A DNA stretch of 64,000 nucleotides from Azoarcus_F sp036734105 (GTDB taxonomy: Bacteria; Pseudomonadota; Gammaproteobacteria; Burkholderiales; Rhodocyclaceae). This document shows, in pieces, positions 42,539 through 52,517 of this stretch (position 1 is the stretch's first letter; each line of letters starts with the position of its first letter). The translations under genes were made by a program, and so were the position numbers. Under the pieces are notes generated by a model that was given only the letters and a program-made list of their open reading frames with translations, made no database searches and had not been told where the DNA came from. Where the stretch lies: contig DAIMZH010000003.1 in assembly GCA_036734105.1 (NCBI GenBank), positions 1 to 64,000 on the forward strand, written 5' to 3'.

Positions 42539-45500
42539 ATGTCGATTCACGTAGCACTCAATCATGTCACGCGCTATCGCTACGACCGGCCCGTGGCACT
42601 CGCGCCACAGATCATTCGCTTACGCCCTGCCCCTCACAGCCGGACCCGTATCCTCAGCTACTCGTTGCGAGTGCTTCCGGACAAGCACTTCATCAACTGG
42701 CAACAGGATCCGCAGTCCAACTATCTAGCACGTATCGCGCTCCCGGAAAAAACCACCGAGTTCTCTGTAGAAGTTGACCTTGTCGCCGAGATGGCGGTGA
42801 TCAATCCGTTCGACTTCTTTCTGGAGCCGTATGCCGAAAAATGTCCGTTCGAATACGAGAGCTGGCAAAAGGATGAACTTGCACCCTACTTCAAGAAGCA
42901 ACCACTGACACCGTTGTTTCAACGATATCTCAATGGGACAAGTTGCGAACCCACACGAAGTGTCGACTTTCTGGTTGCGGTCAATCAACGCCTTTTCGAG
43001 CACATCGACTATCGGATCCGCCTCGAACCTGGTGTTCAAACGCCAGAGGAAACCCTTGAGCAACGCTCAGGCTCGTGTCGCGACTCGGCATGGTTGCTGG
43101 TGCAGTTGCTGCGCCATCTGGGCATCGCGGCGCGCTTCGTCTCCGGTTACCTGATCCAGCTCACCGCCGACGTCAAGTCGCTGGACGGCCCGTCCGGCCC
43201 CGAGGCCGACTTCACCGACCTGCACGCATGGTGCGAAGCCTATCTGCCTGGTGCAGGCTGGGTGGGGCTGGACCCGACCTCCGGCCTTTTCGCTGGCGAG
43301 GGTCATATCCCGCTGGCCTGCTCACCTGACCCCTACTCGGCGGCCCCGGTCAGCGGAGCAGTGGAAAAGTGTGAGGTCACCTTCGAGCACCACATGAGCG
43401 TGACGCGCATCTGGGAAGCGCCACGCGTCACCAAGCCTTACACCGATGCCCAATGGCAAGAGATAGAAGCCCTGGGCCACACCATAGACAAACGCCTGGA
43501 CGCCATGGACGTTCGACTCACACAAGGCGGCGAGCCCACCTTTGTGTCGGCCACCGACCCCGACGGCGATGAGTGGAACACTGACGCACTCGGACCCACC
43601 AAGCGATTGCTGGCAGCAGACCTTTATCACCGTATTCGCGAAAAATACGGTGCCAACGCGCTGGTGCATTTTGGTCAGGGAAAGTGGTATCCCGGCGAAC
43701 AATTACCGCGTTGGTCACTTAACTGTTACTGGCGCCTCGACGGCGAACCGTTGTGGTCACACCCTGCGCTGATTGCCGACGAGAAGCACGATTATGGCGT
43801 CACCGAAGCCGATGCAGCGGCTTTTCTGCGTGGCGTGGCAGAGCTTCTCGACTTGGACGCCAAACATGTTTTTGCTGCCTACGAAGACGTCTTCTACTAC
43901 ATGTGGCGCGAACGTCGTCTGCCGACCAACGTCACCCCGACCGACTCGCGCATCGCCGATCCAATGGAGCGCGCCCGCCTTCTGAAAGTGTTTACTCAGG
44001 GGCTAGAAAAAGTCGCGGGGCACATACTGCCGATTGGCCGGGACCCCGAGGACGAACGCTGGAAGACCGGTCTGTGGTATCTGCGTGACGAGCGCTGCTA
44101 TCTGGTGCCCGGTGACTCGCCGATCGGTTACCGACTGCCGCTGGACTCTCAGCCCTGGGTCAAGAAGGAAGACTATCCGTGGCTGCACGAACCGGACCCC
44201 TTTGCCACCCGCGCGCCGCTTGCCTCGCACGCGCTGATCACGCAGCAACTGTCGCAGACACATCAGCCCAAGCGCGCTTCGACTGCAGACCGGCGTGCGC
44301 CAAGCACCTTCGAGTCGGCCGAATGGGTGACACGCACCGCGATGTGTGCGGAAGTCCGCAATGGTGTGCTCTACATCTTCATGCCACCTACAGAAAGCCT
44401 TGAGGATTATCTCCAAATCGTCGCAGCAGTCGAGATCATCGCCACCAGAATGAATCTGCCCGTGCTGCTTGAGGGTTACGAGCCACCTCGCGATGCTCGC
44501 CTGCGCCATTTCCGCATCACCCCCGACCCTGGCGTCATTGAGGTCAACATTCAGCCTGCCAACAACTGGGACGAGCTGGTCGACCAGACCACCCACCTTT
44601 ACGACAGCGCGCATGAATGCCGCCTGAGCACCGAAAAGTTCATGATCGACGGACGCCACACCGGCACAGGAGGCGGCAATCACTTCGTGCTGGGCGGCGC
44701 AAGCACGGAGGACTCTCCCTTTCTGCGCCGCCCGGACCTGCTCCGCAGCCTGGTCTCCTACTGGCACAACCACCCCAGCCTGTCATATTTGTTCGCCGGT
44801 CTGTTCATCGGACCAACCTCGCAGGCACCACGTGTTGACGAAGCCCGCAACGATGCGGTTTTCGAGCTTGAAGTGGCGTTCCGCGAAATGCAACGCCTGC
44901 TTGACGACGACCGTGAGCGTTGCCCCCCGTGGATTGTCGACCGTCTGATGCGCAACCTGCTCACCGACGTCACCGGCAACACCCATCGCGCCGAGTTCTG
45001 CATAGACAAGCTGTACTCGCCAGATGGCCCCGCTGGCCGGCTGGGCTTGCTTGAACTGCGCGCCTTTGAAATGCCACCGCATGCGCGCATGAGCCTGACC
45101 CAGCAACTGCTGCTGCGCGCGCTGGTCGCCCGTTTCTGGGAAACACCCTACGCCCCGCCCAGGCTGGCCCGTTGGGGGACCGAACTGCACGACCGCTTTC
45201 TGTTGCCGCATTTTGTCTGGCAAGATTTCTGCGATGTCATCGAGGAAACCAACGCTGCCGGGTTTCCGCTGCAAGCTGACTGGTTCGCACCCCATCTGGA
45301 GTTCCGTTTCCCCAAGATCGGGGATCTCGCCCTGAAGGGCATGAAGCTGGAACTCCGGAGCGCACTGGAGCCATGGCACGTTCTGGGCGAAGAAGGCTCG
45401 GCTGGCGGGACCGTGCGTTTTGTAGACTCCTCTGTAGAACGACTTCAAGTCAGGCTGTACGGTATGGCACCAGACCGCTATCGTCTGACCTGCAATGGAA

Positions 45501-45847
45501 TTCCGGTACCATTGCAGCCAACCGGCACGGTAGGCGAGTTTGTTGCCGGCATCAAATACCGCGCCTGGCAACCACCGTCCTGCCTGCACCCCACCATTGG
45601 TGTCGACAGTCCGCTCACATTCGACCTTGTCGACACCTGGATGGGGCGTAGCATTGGCGGCTGCCAATATCACGTCATGCACCCCGGCGGCCGCAGTTTT
45701 GAAACTCGTCCGGTTAATGCCTTTGAAGCAGAAAGCCGCCGTCTGGCCCGGTATTTCCGGATGGGCCACACTCCTGGCCCAATCAACGTGCGAGAGCCTC
45801 ATATCAATTCGGAGTTTCCGTTCACGCTTGATCTGAGACAATACTGA
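42539..45847 (+). CDS. Transglutaminase-like protein fused to a DUF2126 putative amidoligase
   Basis: A 1102-aa two-part enzyme. The N-terminal third is a bacterial transglutaminase-like cysteine peptidase/transferase with a beta-sandwich (HVTRYRYDRPVALAPQIIRL) and the triad Cys in RSGSCRDSAWLLVQLLRHLG, His in FTDLHAWCEAYLPGAG and Asp in GLDPTSG. The rest (from about residue 290) is DUF2126, predicted to be a glutamine-synthetase-fold carboxylate-amine ligase: RLTQGGEPTFVSATDPDGDE, FGQGKWYPGEQLPRWSLN and TGGGNHFVLGG. ATG 42539 has AGGAG five bases upstream. First gene of a four- or five-gene unit. The substrate is unknown. Confidence 0.9.
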   Translation: MSIHVALNHVTRYRYDRPVALAPQIIRLRPAPHSRTRILSYSLRVLPDKHFINWQQDPQSNYLARIALPEKTTEFSVEVDLVAEMAVINPFDFFLEPYAEKCPFEYESWQKDELAPYFKKQPLTPLFQRYLNGTSCEPTRSVDFLVAVNQRLFEHIDYRIRLEPGVQTPEETLEQRSGSCRDSAWLLVQLLRHLGIAARFVSGYLIQLTADVKSLDGPSGPEADFTDLHAWCEAYLPGAGWVGLDPTSGLFAGEGHIPLACSPDPYSAAPVSGAVEKCEVTFEHHMSVTRIWEAPRVTKPYTDAQWQEIEALGHTIDKRLDAMDVRLTQGGEPTFVSATDPDGDEWNTDALGPTKRLLAADLYHRIREKYGANALVHFGQGKWYPGEQLPRWSLNCYWRLDGEPLWSHPALIADEKHDYGVTEADAAAFLRGVAELLDLDAKHVFAAYEDVFYYMWRERRLPTNVTPTDSRIADPMERARLLKVFTQGLEKVAGHILPIGRDPEDERWKTGLWYLRDERCYLVPGDSPIGYRLPLDSQPWVKKEDYPWLHEPDPFATRAPLASHALITQQLSQTHQPKRASTADRRAPSTFESAEWVTRTAMCAEVRNGVLYIFMPPTESLEDYLQIVAAVEIIATRMNLPVLLEGYEPPRDARLRHFRITPDPGVIEVNIQPANNWDELVDQTTHLYDSAHECRLSTEKFMIDGRHTGTGGGNHFVLGGASTEDSPFLRRPDLLRSLVSYWHNHPSLSYLFAGLFIGPTSQAPRVDEARNDAVFELEVAFREMQRLLDDDRERCPPWIVDRLMRNLLTDVTGNTHRAEFCIDKLYSPDGPAGRLGLLELRAFEMPPHARMSLTQQLLLRALVARFWETPYAPPRLARWGTELHDRFLLPHFVWQDFCDVIEETNAAGFPLQADWFAPHLEFRFPKIGDLALKGMKLELRSALEPWHVLGEEGSAGGTVRFVDSSVERLQVRLYGMAPDRYRLTCNGIPVPLQPTGTVGEFVAGIKYRAWQPPSCLHPTIGVDSPLTFDLVDTWMGRSIGGCQYHVMHPGGRSFETRPVNAFEAESRRLARYFRMGHTPGPINVREPHINSEFPFTLDLRQY

Positions 45848-45916
45848 GTTGCGGACCCCGCATAACCAGTCCGCCGCACCTTGCAGGTGTGGCGGAATAT
45901 CGAGCGTTCAAGACAC

Positions 45917-48403
45917 ATGCCTGCCGGACTCATTGATCAATACCCGTTTTCAGCAAGCCGCTACGACGAACTCCTGGTGGCGGAGAAATTCCCCCATCCG
46001 CACCTGGAACCATTCGTTGCCAGACTTGAAGGACTCCCCGGAGACATCCTGGACACTCGCTCGCGCTTTGTTGCAGAAGCCATCGAATCTGACGGGGTAA
46101 CCTATAACGTCTATGCCGATCCAAATGGACAGCGCCGCCCCTGGGGCCTGGACATGTTGCCGCAGATCATCAGCGAAGGTGAATGGCGTCATCTTTCGGC
46201 CGCAGTAGCACAGCGCGCAAGGCTTCTGGATTTGGTGCTGGCGGATCTCTATGGTCCGCAAAAGCTGCTCAAGGAAGGCCTGCTACCCCCTGCCCTCGTT
46301 TTCGGCCAACGCGGTTTCAAGTGGCCCTGCGTGGGCATGAAACCACCCGGTGGACACTTTCTCAACCTTTACGCGGTTGACCTGGCGCGCGCGCCCGACG
46401 GAAACTTGTGGGTCATTGCCGACCGGACGCAAGGACCCTCGGGTGCCGGTTATGCACTGCAGAACCGCATCGTCATCTCCCAAGCGTTTCCTGACGCCTT
46501 TCGTCAGTTGCATGTTCAAAAACTGGCTGACTACTTTCGTAGCTTGCAAAACGCTCTCGTGCACATGGCTCCCCGGGACGGCGACCCTCCGCTGGCTGTC
46601 CTGTTGAGCCCCGGACCCTACAACGAAACCTACTTCGAGCACGCTTTTCTGGCACGTTATCTCGGTTTTCCGCTGGTCGAGGGACAAGACCTGACTGTCC
46701 GTGCAGAAACCGTCTATCTCAAAACCCTGCGCGGCCTGCGTCGAGTGCATGCGATTTTACGACGTCTGGATGATGACTTCTGCGACCCGCTGGAACTGCG
46801 CGCCGACTCTGCACTCGGCGTGCCGGGCCTATTGTCAGCCGCCCGCGCCGGACGTGTATTGATTGCCAACCCACTGGGTAGCGGCGTACTGGAAAGCGCA
46901 GCCCTGTTTGGTTTCTTGCCGCGCATCTGTGAACGACTGCTGGGCGAAGAGCTCGCCATGCCCTCTGTCGCCACATGGTGGTGCGGCGAGCCTCCGGCAC
47001 TGGAACACGTACTTGAAAACCTTGACGAACTGGTCATCAAACCTGCCTACCCGGACATGAACCAGGAGACCGTATTTGGTCACCAGATGAAAGGAGCCAA
47101 GCGAGACCAGCTCATTGCCAGCATTCGTGCGCAACCTCACGCCTATGTCGGGCAGGAGTGGGTACGGCTGTCGCAAGCGCCTGTCTGGACTGGAAAGACC
47201 GAGAAACCACTCGCCCCCCGTTCGGTCGGTCTGCGCCTTTTTGCAACGGCCACACCAAACGGCTATACCGTCATGCCGGGAGGATTGACCCGGGTCGCTC
47301 CGAACGCAGGAATCGAGGTGATCAGCATGCAGCGCGGCGGCCTGTCCAAAGACACCTGGGTGCAGGGCAGCGCACCGACGCAACGAGGCAGCCTGCTCAA
47401 GGAGCGACTGGGCGTCATCGACCTGCAATACAACAATGTAGACACACCGTCACGGGTCGGCGAAAACCTTTTCTGGATGGGACGTCATTCCGATCGAGTC
47501 GAATCCTCGGCACGCGTTCTTCGTACAGCGTTGACCCGTGTGGCCGGAGGAAGCGATGAAAGCGATCAAGAGCTGGCAGGGCTGTTGAGCGCTGCCAACC
47601 GGTTGGGCACGCTGGGTGAGGACGATGACGACAAATCTCCAACGCTTGAGTCGCGACTATTAACTGCCATCACTGATATCAAGCAAACCGGGTCGCTGGC
47701 GTCCAATCTGCGTGCGCTATCCATCAACGCCAATCATGTCAGAGAGCGGCTATCATCTGACAACTGGCACATACTCAACCGCCTTGAGGCATCACTCAGG
47801 CCCACACCAGCCACGCTTGATCAGGCGCTCAGCGTACTGGACCAGGTCATGCTCAATTGCATCTCGCTGGCTGGATTTGCCATGGACGATATGACTCGCG
47901 ATGAAGGTTGGCGGTTTCTCATTCTTGGAAGACGCATTGAACGACTCGCGAGCATCTCTGCGCTGGTATCCGTCGTGTTGCAGGCCAGCCCGGAATCCCG
48001 TGAATCGATGCTTGAATGGCTGCTTGAGGCCGGAAACTCCATCGTTACCTACCGCTCGCGCTACCGGCGAGTACCCGAACTGCTGCCAGTCGTACATTTG
48101 CTGGTATTTGATATCTCCAACCCGCACTCGGTTGCCTTTCAGGTGCTGTCGCTCAAACGCTACCTCGCCAGAAGCGCCCAAGACCTAGGACACCCGATGC
48201 CGCCACAGATACTCGGGCTTGAACGACGCTTCAACCGTTTCGACCTCACCGCCTTCGAGGTCGAACACAGCGACGACGCTTGTGCCCGCCTCGCATCACT
48301 GCTGGATGACGCGGAGCATACCGCCTATGCCGTCTCTGACGACGTACATCACCGCTTCTTCATTCACACCGTGCAACCCTTCCACCTCAGGAGTGTTGCA
48401 TGA
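45917..48403 (+). CDS. Circularly permuted ATP-grasp plus alpha-E domain protein
   Basis: An 828-aa protein. The first part (about 1-470) is the circularly permuted ATP-grasp (DUF404/DUF407): VYADPNGQRRPWGLDMLPQI, GFKWPCVGMKPPGGHFLNLY, ADRTQGPSGAGYALQNR and LDELVIKPAYPDMNQETVFG. The second (about 510-828) is an alpha-E helical domain (SRVGENLFWMGRHSDRVESS; RDEGWRFLILGRRIERLAS). These two are typically adjacent genes or fused and are predicted to form peptide or amide bonds. ATG 45917 begins the family homology; upstream in-frame codons are outside it. Next gene overlaps by four bases. Confidence 0.9.
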   Translation: MPAGLIDQYPFSASRYDELLVAEKFPHPHLEPFVARLEGLPGDILDTRSRFVAEAIESDGVTYNVYADPNGQRRPWGLDMLPQIISEGEWRHLSAAVAQRARLLDLVLADLYGPQKLLKEGLLPPALVFGQRGFKWPCVGMKPPGGHFLNLYAVDLARAPDGNLWVIADRTQGPSGAGYALQNRIVISQAFPDAFRQLHVQKLADYFRSLQNALVHMAPRDGDPPLAVLLSPGPYNETYFEHAFLARYLGFPLVEGQDLTVRAETVYLKTLRGLRRVHAILRRLDDDFCDPLELRADSALGVPGLLSAARAGRVLIANPLGSGVLESAALFGFLPRICERLLGEELAMPSVATWWCGEPPALEHVLENLDELVIKPAYPDMNQETVFGHQMKGAKRDQLIASIRAQPHAYVGQEWVRLSQAPVWTGKTEKPLAPRSVGLRLFATATPNGYTVMPGGLTRVAPNAGIEVISMQRGGLSKDTWVQGSAPTQRGSLLKERLGVIDLQYNNVDTPSRVGENLFWMGRHSDRVESSARVLRTALTRVAGGSDESDQELAGLLSAANRLGTLGEDDDDKSPTLESRLLTAITDIKQTGSLASNLRALSINANHVRERLSSDNWHILNRLEASLRPTPATLDQALSVLDQVMLNCISLAGFAMDDMTRDEGWRFLILGRRIERLASISALVSVVLQASPESRESMLEWLLEAGNSIVTYRSRYRRVPELLPVVHLLVFDISNPHSVAFQVLSLKRYLARSAQDLGHPMPPQILGLERRFNRFDLTAFEVEHSDDACARLASLLDDAEHTAYAVSDDVHHRFFIHTVQPFHLRSVA

Positions 48404-49353
48404 TCCGATATCACATACGGCACGACACACACTACGACTACGACTACCCGGTAGGCGAGTCTCACCAGATGCTGCGACTGGCCCCACGAGATCTTCCGTG
48501 GCAACGATGCCTGCACAGCCGCCTCAACATCGACCCACCCCCCGAACGTCAACAACGCTTTGTCGACGCATTTGGCAACACCGTCGATGCTCTGCACTTT
48601 GAAGCCGATCACAACCATCTGTTCGTGCGCAGCGAGTGCTGGGTGGAGTTGAACGCTAGACCCATGCCCGATCTGGACGACAGCCCCCCCTGGGAAGAAG
48701 TACGCGACTGCCTGCACTACATTGCCGGCAAGACGCTGACAGCGGAACTACTTGAAGCCAACGCCTTCCTGTTCGAGTCCACCAATGCACGTGTCAAACG
48801 GGAGTTCGCAAACTTCGCAGCCAGTTGCTTCGAGCCAGACACGCCCTTGCTTGTGGGGGTTGACGCACTGATGCAGCGCATCTTCACCGAATTCACATTC
48901 GATCCCAGCGCCACAGATGTCACCACGCCAGTTGCCGAGGTGTTTGCCAACCGGCGTGGCGTATGTCAGGACTTTGCTCACTTCATGATCTCCTGCCTGC
49001 GCTCCATCGGGCTGGCTGCGCGCTATGTCAGCGGTTATCTGCTCACCCGCCCCCCGGCTGGCAAAAAACGACTCATAGGAGCAGACGCCACGCATGCGTG
49101 GATATCGGTGTTTCTTCCCAATGTGGGCTGGATAGACTTTGACCCCACCAACAACCTCAGGCCGCAACTGGAGCACATTACCATCGGCTGGGGGCGTGAC
49201 TTCAGTGACGTTTCACCCATGCGCGGCGTATTGATCGGTGGCGGCGGTCATGAACCGTCAATCGAAGTGACCATGGTACCTGAAGACGAATTTGCCGAAC
49301 TTTACGGCGATGCGGAGCAAGCCGTTCTGGACCTTCGACATACCGGCACATAA
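48400..49353 (+). CDS. Second transglutaminase-like protein
   Basis: A 317-aa transglutaminase-fold protein. A beta-sandwich N-terminus (YHIRHDTHYDYDYPVGESHQ) is followed by the papain-like core: catalytic Cys in RRGVCQDFAHFMISCLRS, His in DATHAWISVFLPNVG and Asp in DFDPTNN. This is the partner usually found with the ATP-grasp/alpha-E protein, whose stop it overlaps (ATGA). It may cut or transfer the amide-linked product. Confidence 0.92.
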   Translation: MIRYHIRHDTHYDYDYPVGESHQMLRLAPRDLPWQRCLHSRLNIDPPPERQQRFVDAFGNTVDALHFEADHNHLFVRSECWVELNARPMPDLDDSPPWEEVRDCLHYIAGKTLTAELLEANAFLFESTNARVKREFANFAASCFEPDTPLLVGVDALMQRIFTEFTFDPSATDVTTPVAEVFANRRGVCQDFAHFMISCLRSIGLAARYVSGYLLTRPPAGKKRLIGADATHAWISVFLPNVGWIDFDPTNNLRPQLEHITIGWGRDFSDVSPMRGVLIGGGGHEPSIEVTMVPEDEFAELYGDAEQAVLDLRHTGT

Positions 49354-49366
49354 GCCCAGCAGCAAG

Positions 49367-50275
49367 ATGAAACTGCACTACGCCGATCACTTTGTGTTGC
49401 CTCTGCCGGAGGGGCATCGCTTTCCCATGGACAAGTACGCACGTTTGCGTGAGCGACTCCAGGCTGACACGCTGTTCACTCCTGATGACTTCATTGTGCC
49501 GCTGGCTGCGAGTGACGCCGAAATATGCCAGGCGCATTGCCCTGCTTATCTACAAAACGTGGAGACCGGCAAGCTGACTGCTGCCGAGCAGCGAAGGATA
49601 GGCTTTCCATGGTCACCGGCCATGGTAGAGCGCTCACGCCGCTCGGCTGGCGCCACGCTGGCAGCCTGTCGCGCCGCTTTGACCGACGGCTGCTCGGCCA
49701 ATCTTGCCGGTGGCACGCATCACGCACACCGCGATTTCGGGTCCGGCTTCTGCGTCTTCAACGATGCTGCAATTGCTGCCCGACAACTTCGCCACGAGGG
49801 CTTGATCGATCGGGTTGCCATCATAGACTGCGATGTGCATCAGGGAGACGGCACCGCCGCCATTCTCGCCGAAGACCGGGACGTATTTACTTTCAGCATT
49901 CACGGAGCAAAGAACTTTCCGTTTCGGAAAATGCACTCGGACCTTGATATCGAACTGCCGGATGGCACCGGCGACGAGGACTATCTGAGTGCGCTTGCGG
50001 ACGGCCTGCAGCAGGTGCACTCACGCACACAACCCCAACTGATAATCTACCTGGCCGGGGCCGACCCTTATCGCGAAGACCGCTTCGGACGGCTAGGTGT
50101 GAGCATGGAAGGTCTCAGGCGACGCGACGAGTATGTGCTGGACAACTTCATCAGCCGTGGCATCCCGGTGGCCATGGCCATGGCTGGTGGTTATGCTCGC
50201 CACACCGAAGACACGGTCAGCATTCACCACAACAGCATCGTGACAGCCGCCCGTCTGCTTGCATCGGGAAGGTGA
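49367..50275 (+). CDS. HDAC-fold (acetoin-utilisation type) deacetylase
   Basis: A 302-aa zinc amidohydrolase of the histone-deacetylase/AcuC family. Active-site residues are seen in GGTHHAHRDFGSGFCVFND, IDCDVHQGDGTA (metal Asp and His) and LAGADPYREDRFGRLGVS (second Asp), with a Tyr/His-containing loop GGYARHTED at the end. It starts 13 bases after the transglutaminase gene in the same direction. By family it would remove an acyl group from an amine, which suits a peptide or polyamine modification path here. Substrate unknown. Confidence 0.9.
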   Translation: MKLHYADHFVLPLPEGHRFPMDKYARLRERLQADTLFTPDDFIVPLAASDAEICQAHCPAYLQNVETGKLTAAEQRRIGFPWSPAMVERSRRSAGATLAACRAALTDGCSANLAGGTHHAHRDFGSGFCVFNDAAIAARQLRHEGLIDRVAIIDCDVHQGDGTAAILAEDRDVFTFSIHGAKNFPFRKMHSDLDIELPDGTGDEDYLSALADGLQQVHSRTQPQLIIYLAGADPYREDRFGRLGVSMEGLRRRDEYVLDNFISRGIPVAMAMAGGYARHTEDTVSIHHNSIVTAARLLASGR

Positions 50276-50408
50276 TTTGACCTGCCTGCCAAGCAAGCGA
50301 CTTGACGAACAATTGATTGACGACGGGTTTTGCTGACTGTCGCGCTGACCCGCATCAGGACCTCGTCGTCGCACACTATCGCGGCCCAGAACCGGAGTCA
50401 GTTTTACG

Positions 50409-51314
50409 ATGAAGCTTTTCGGTATCGACTTCACCAGCGCGCCAAACCGACGCAAACCGATTGTGGTGGCAGCGGGATGTTTTCAGGGCGAAGGCGTCCA
50501 GCTTACGCACTTCGAAACACTCACCGATTGGGCGGCATTCGAGCGCTTCCTGCAAGGCGCCGGGCCATGGCTGGGCGCATTCGACTTTCCGTTCGGTCTG
50601 CCTTGCGAGGCCATCCATGATATGGGTTGGCCAGCCACCTGGCCAACCATGGTCGAGCACTGCAACACGCTAGGACGCGACGCCTTTCGAGCAGCGCTTG
50701 ATCGTCACCGCGAGAACCGCCCTGCCGGACAGCGTTATGCCCACCGCGCAACCGACCATCCTGCACGCTCGCATAGCCCGCTCAAACTGGTCAATCCACC
50801 CGTTGGGCTGATGTTTCTGGAGGGCGCACCACGCCTTTTGAGAGCCGGAGTTCATATACCGCTGGTCAGCCCTGGCGACACAAACCGCATAGCGATAGAA
50901 GCTTATCCGGGTTTTCTGGCGCGACAGATCGAGCGCAACTCCTACAAGGGCGACGCCGCCAGCGCCAACACCCCGGAACGGCAAGCAGCCCGGCAACGCA
51001 TTGTCGACACCCTGCGAACCGGGCAACACTCACTGTCGATGCCGCTGAGAATGTCCGACGAGCATTGCACAGAGGTTTTAGGCGACGCCCGTGGGGACCG
51101 CCTGGATGCCTGTCTCGCGCTGCTTCAGGCGGCATGGAGCGCCAGGGCTGGCGCTCCATGCTACGGCCTGCCAGACATCACCGATCCGCTGGAAGGCTGG
51201 ATTGCAACGGTGCCGGTGAGGCCGCAGCGTGACGAGAAGCCGCAACCCTCAACTCAAGGTGTCGTTAAAGATATTGAACGCCCAGGCAATGGCCATGAAA
51301 CCCTCCTGGGCTGA
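50409..51314 (+). CDS. DUF429 family protein (RNase H-like fold)
   Basis: A 301-aa protein of DUF429. Its start MKLFGIDFTSAPNRRKP and the block WLGAFDFPFGLPCEAIHDMG supply the acidic residues expected of a ribonuclease-H-like fold, with IAIEAYPGFLARQI and DARGDRLDACLALLQAAWSA downstream. Its biochemical role is unknown. It follows the deacetylase by 133 bases, so membership in the same operon is uncertain. Its last 66 bases run antisense into the end of fccB. Confidence 0.82.
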   Translation: MKLFGIDFTSAPNRRKPIVVAAGCFQGEGVQLTHFETLTDWAAFERFLQGAGPWLGAFDFPFGLPCEAIHDMGWPATWPTMVEHCNTLGRDAFRAALDRHRENRPAGQRYAHRATDHPARSHSPLKLVNPPVGLMFLEGAPRLLRAGVHIPLVSPGDTNRIAIEAYPGFLARQIERNSYKGDAASANTPERQAARQRIVDTLRTGQHSLSMPLRMSDEHCTEVLGDARGDRLDACLALLQAAWSARAGAPCYGLPDITDPLEGWIATVPVRPQRDEKPQPSTQGVVKDIERPGNGHETLLG

Positions 51315-52517
51315 CGACGCAGCAGACAAACCGCCAGCCCCATCAACGGCCACCATGGTTTTGGCCTCGGCGTCATACCGATATACCGAGGCGATATGTA
51401 TGGCGTCGTTGTCATTGACAAAGCTGTAGCAGGTGTTGGCAATGATCGGCTCCATGGGCGGCTCTCGACCTGCCAGCAGGGCGGCGATGGCGCCGGCGCA
51501 AACCTTGGCCTGCTGATTGGCCATGTGCCCCGACTTGGGCGTGCCAGGCGCCGATGCGATGGCATCACCGATGACATGGATTCCGGGCGCTGCGAGCGAT
51601 TCATAACTGCGAAAATCCACACTGCACCAACGATCGTCAACATCAATCAAACCCGCAGTACGCAGAATGACCGGCGCGCGCTGAGGCGGAATCACATTCC
51701 AGACATCGGCCTTGATAGCGGGCATGATGTCGAGATTGACCATGCCTTCCGAGGCACTTGCTGATTCGAAACGTGCGTTTGGTACATACTCGATGATGTC
51801 ACGGTATTCGCCTTGAAATGCGGTGGTGAACAGCCCGGACTTGGCGACAATGCCTGGATTCGAGTCAAACACCAGCACCTTGGCACGTCGATTGTTGCGC
51901 CGGATGACGTTGGCGACGAGGCAGGCACGCTCATAAGTGCCCGGGGGGCAGCGATATGGGGCCAATGGGATGTGCATTGCAAAAACTCCGCCATCGCCAA
52001 GCGCCATCACCTGCTGCCTGAGGGTGTTGGTCTGCGGCCCCGCAATCCAGCCATGCGGCATGGCATCCTGCGCCGATGCCGACTCAAGACCAGGCATGTT
52101 TTCGTACATGAAGTCTATGCCAGGAGCAACCACCAGCCGATCATAGGCGATCGTTTCGCCAGACACCAGCCTCAACTCCTTGCGCATGGCATCGATAAGC
52201 GAGGCACGTCCGCGCACCAATTCCACCCCGTAGCGAGCGGCCAGCCCACCCCGACTTCGGGTAAGGTCACGCAGACTCATGGTGCCGTTGATCACACGGT
52301 TGCTCATTGGACAAGAAACGAACTGCGGTGAGGAATCGACCAGCACCACTTCTGTTGAGGGTGACCATATGCGCAGATACTTTGCGCAGGTTGCGCCAGC
52401 GAAGCCACCACCCAGCACGACCACACGCTGCCTGGCCCCCTGTGCAAAAGCTGGTGCGGCAAAGTTGCCCAAAGTGGCTGCGGCGGCGGACAGCTTGATG
52501 AAATCCCTGCGCTTCAT
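51249..52517 (-). CDS. fccB: Flavocytochrome c sulfide dehydrogenase, flavoprotein subunit
   Basis: Periplasmic FAD protein that oxidises sulfide to sulfur. The 422-aa product begins with a twin-arginine signal (MKRRDFIKLSAAAATLGNF), then an FAD fold VVVLGGGFAGATCAKYL, with redox cysteines in SPQFVSCPMSNRVI and PLAPYRCPPGTYERACLV, and GIHVIGDAIASAPGTPKSGH. It ends with the FCSD C-terminal domain (ANTCYSFVNDNDAIHIASVY). It overlaps the cytochrome gene by four bases. SoxF is the alternative name in Sox systems; no other sox gene is present. Confidence 0.93.
   Translation of the reverse strand: MKRRDFIKLSAAAATLGNFAAPAFAQGARQRVVVLGGGFAGATCAKYLRIWSPSTEVVLVDSSPQFVSCPMSNRVINGTMSLRDLTRSRGGLAARYGVELVRGRASLIDAMRKELRLVSGETIAYDRLVVAPGIDFMYENMPGLESASAQDAMPHGWIAGPQTNTLRQQVMALGDGGVFAMHIPLAPYRCPPGTYERACLVANVIRRNNRRAKVLVFDSNPGIVAKSGLFTTAFQGEYRDIIEYVPNARFESASASEGMVNLDIMPAIKADVWNVIPPQRAPVILRTAGLIDVDDRWCSVDFRSYESLAAPGIHVIGDAIASAPGTPKSGHMANQQAKVCAGAIAALLAGREPPMEPIIANTCYSFVNDNDAIHIASVYRYDAEAKTMVAVDGAGGLSAASSAQEGFMAIAWAFNIFNDTLS

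Noticed and set aside
44783..45841. A 352-codon open frame antisense to the DUF2126 domain
   Set aside because: No recognisable domains and fully inside a coding gene.
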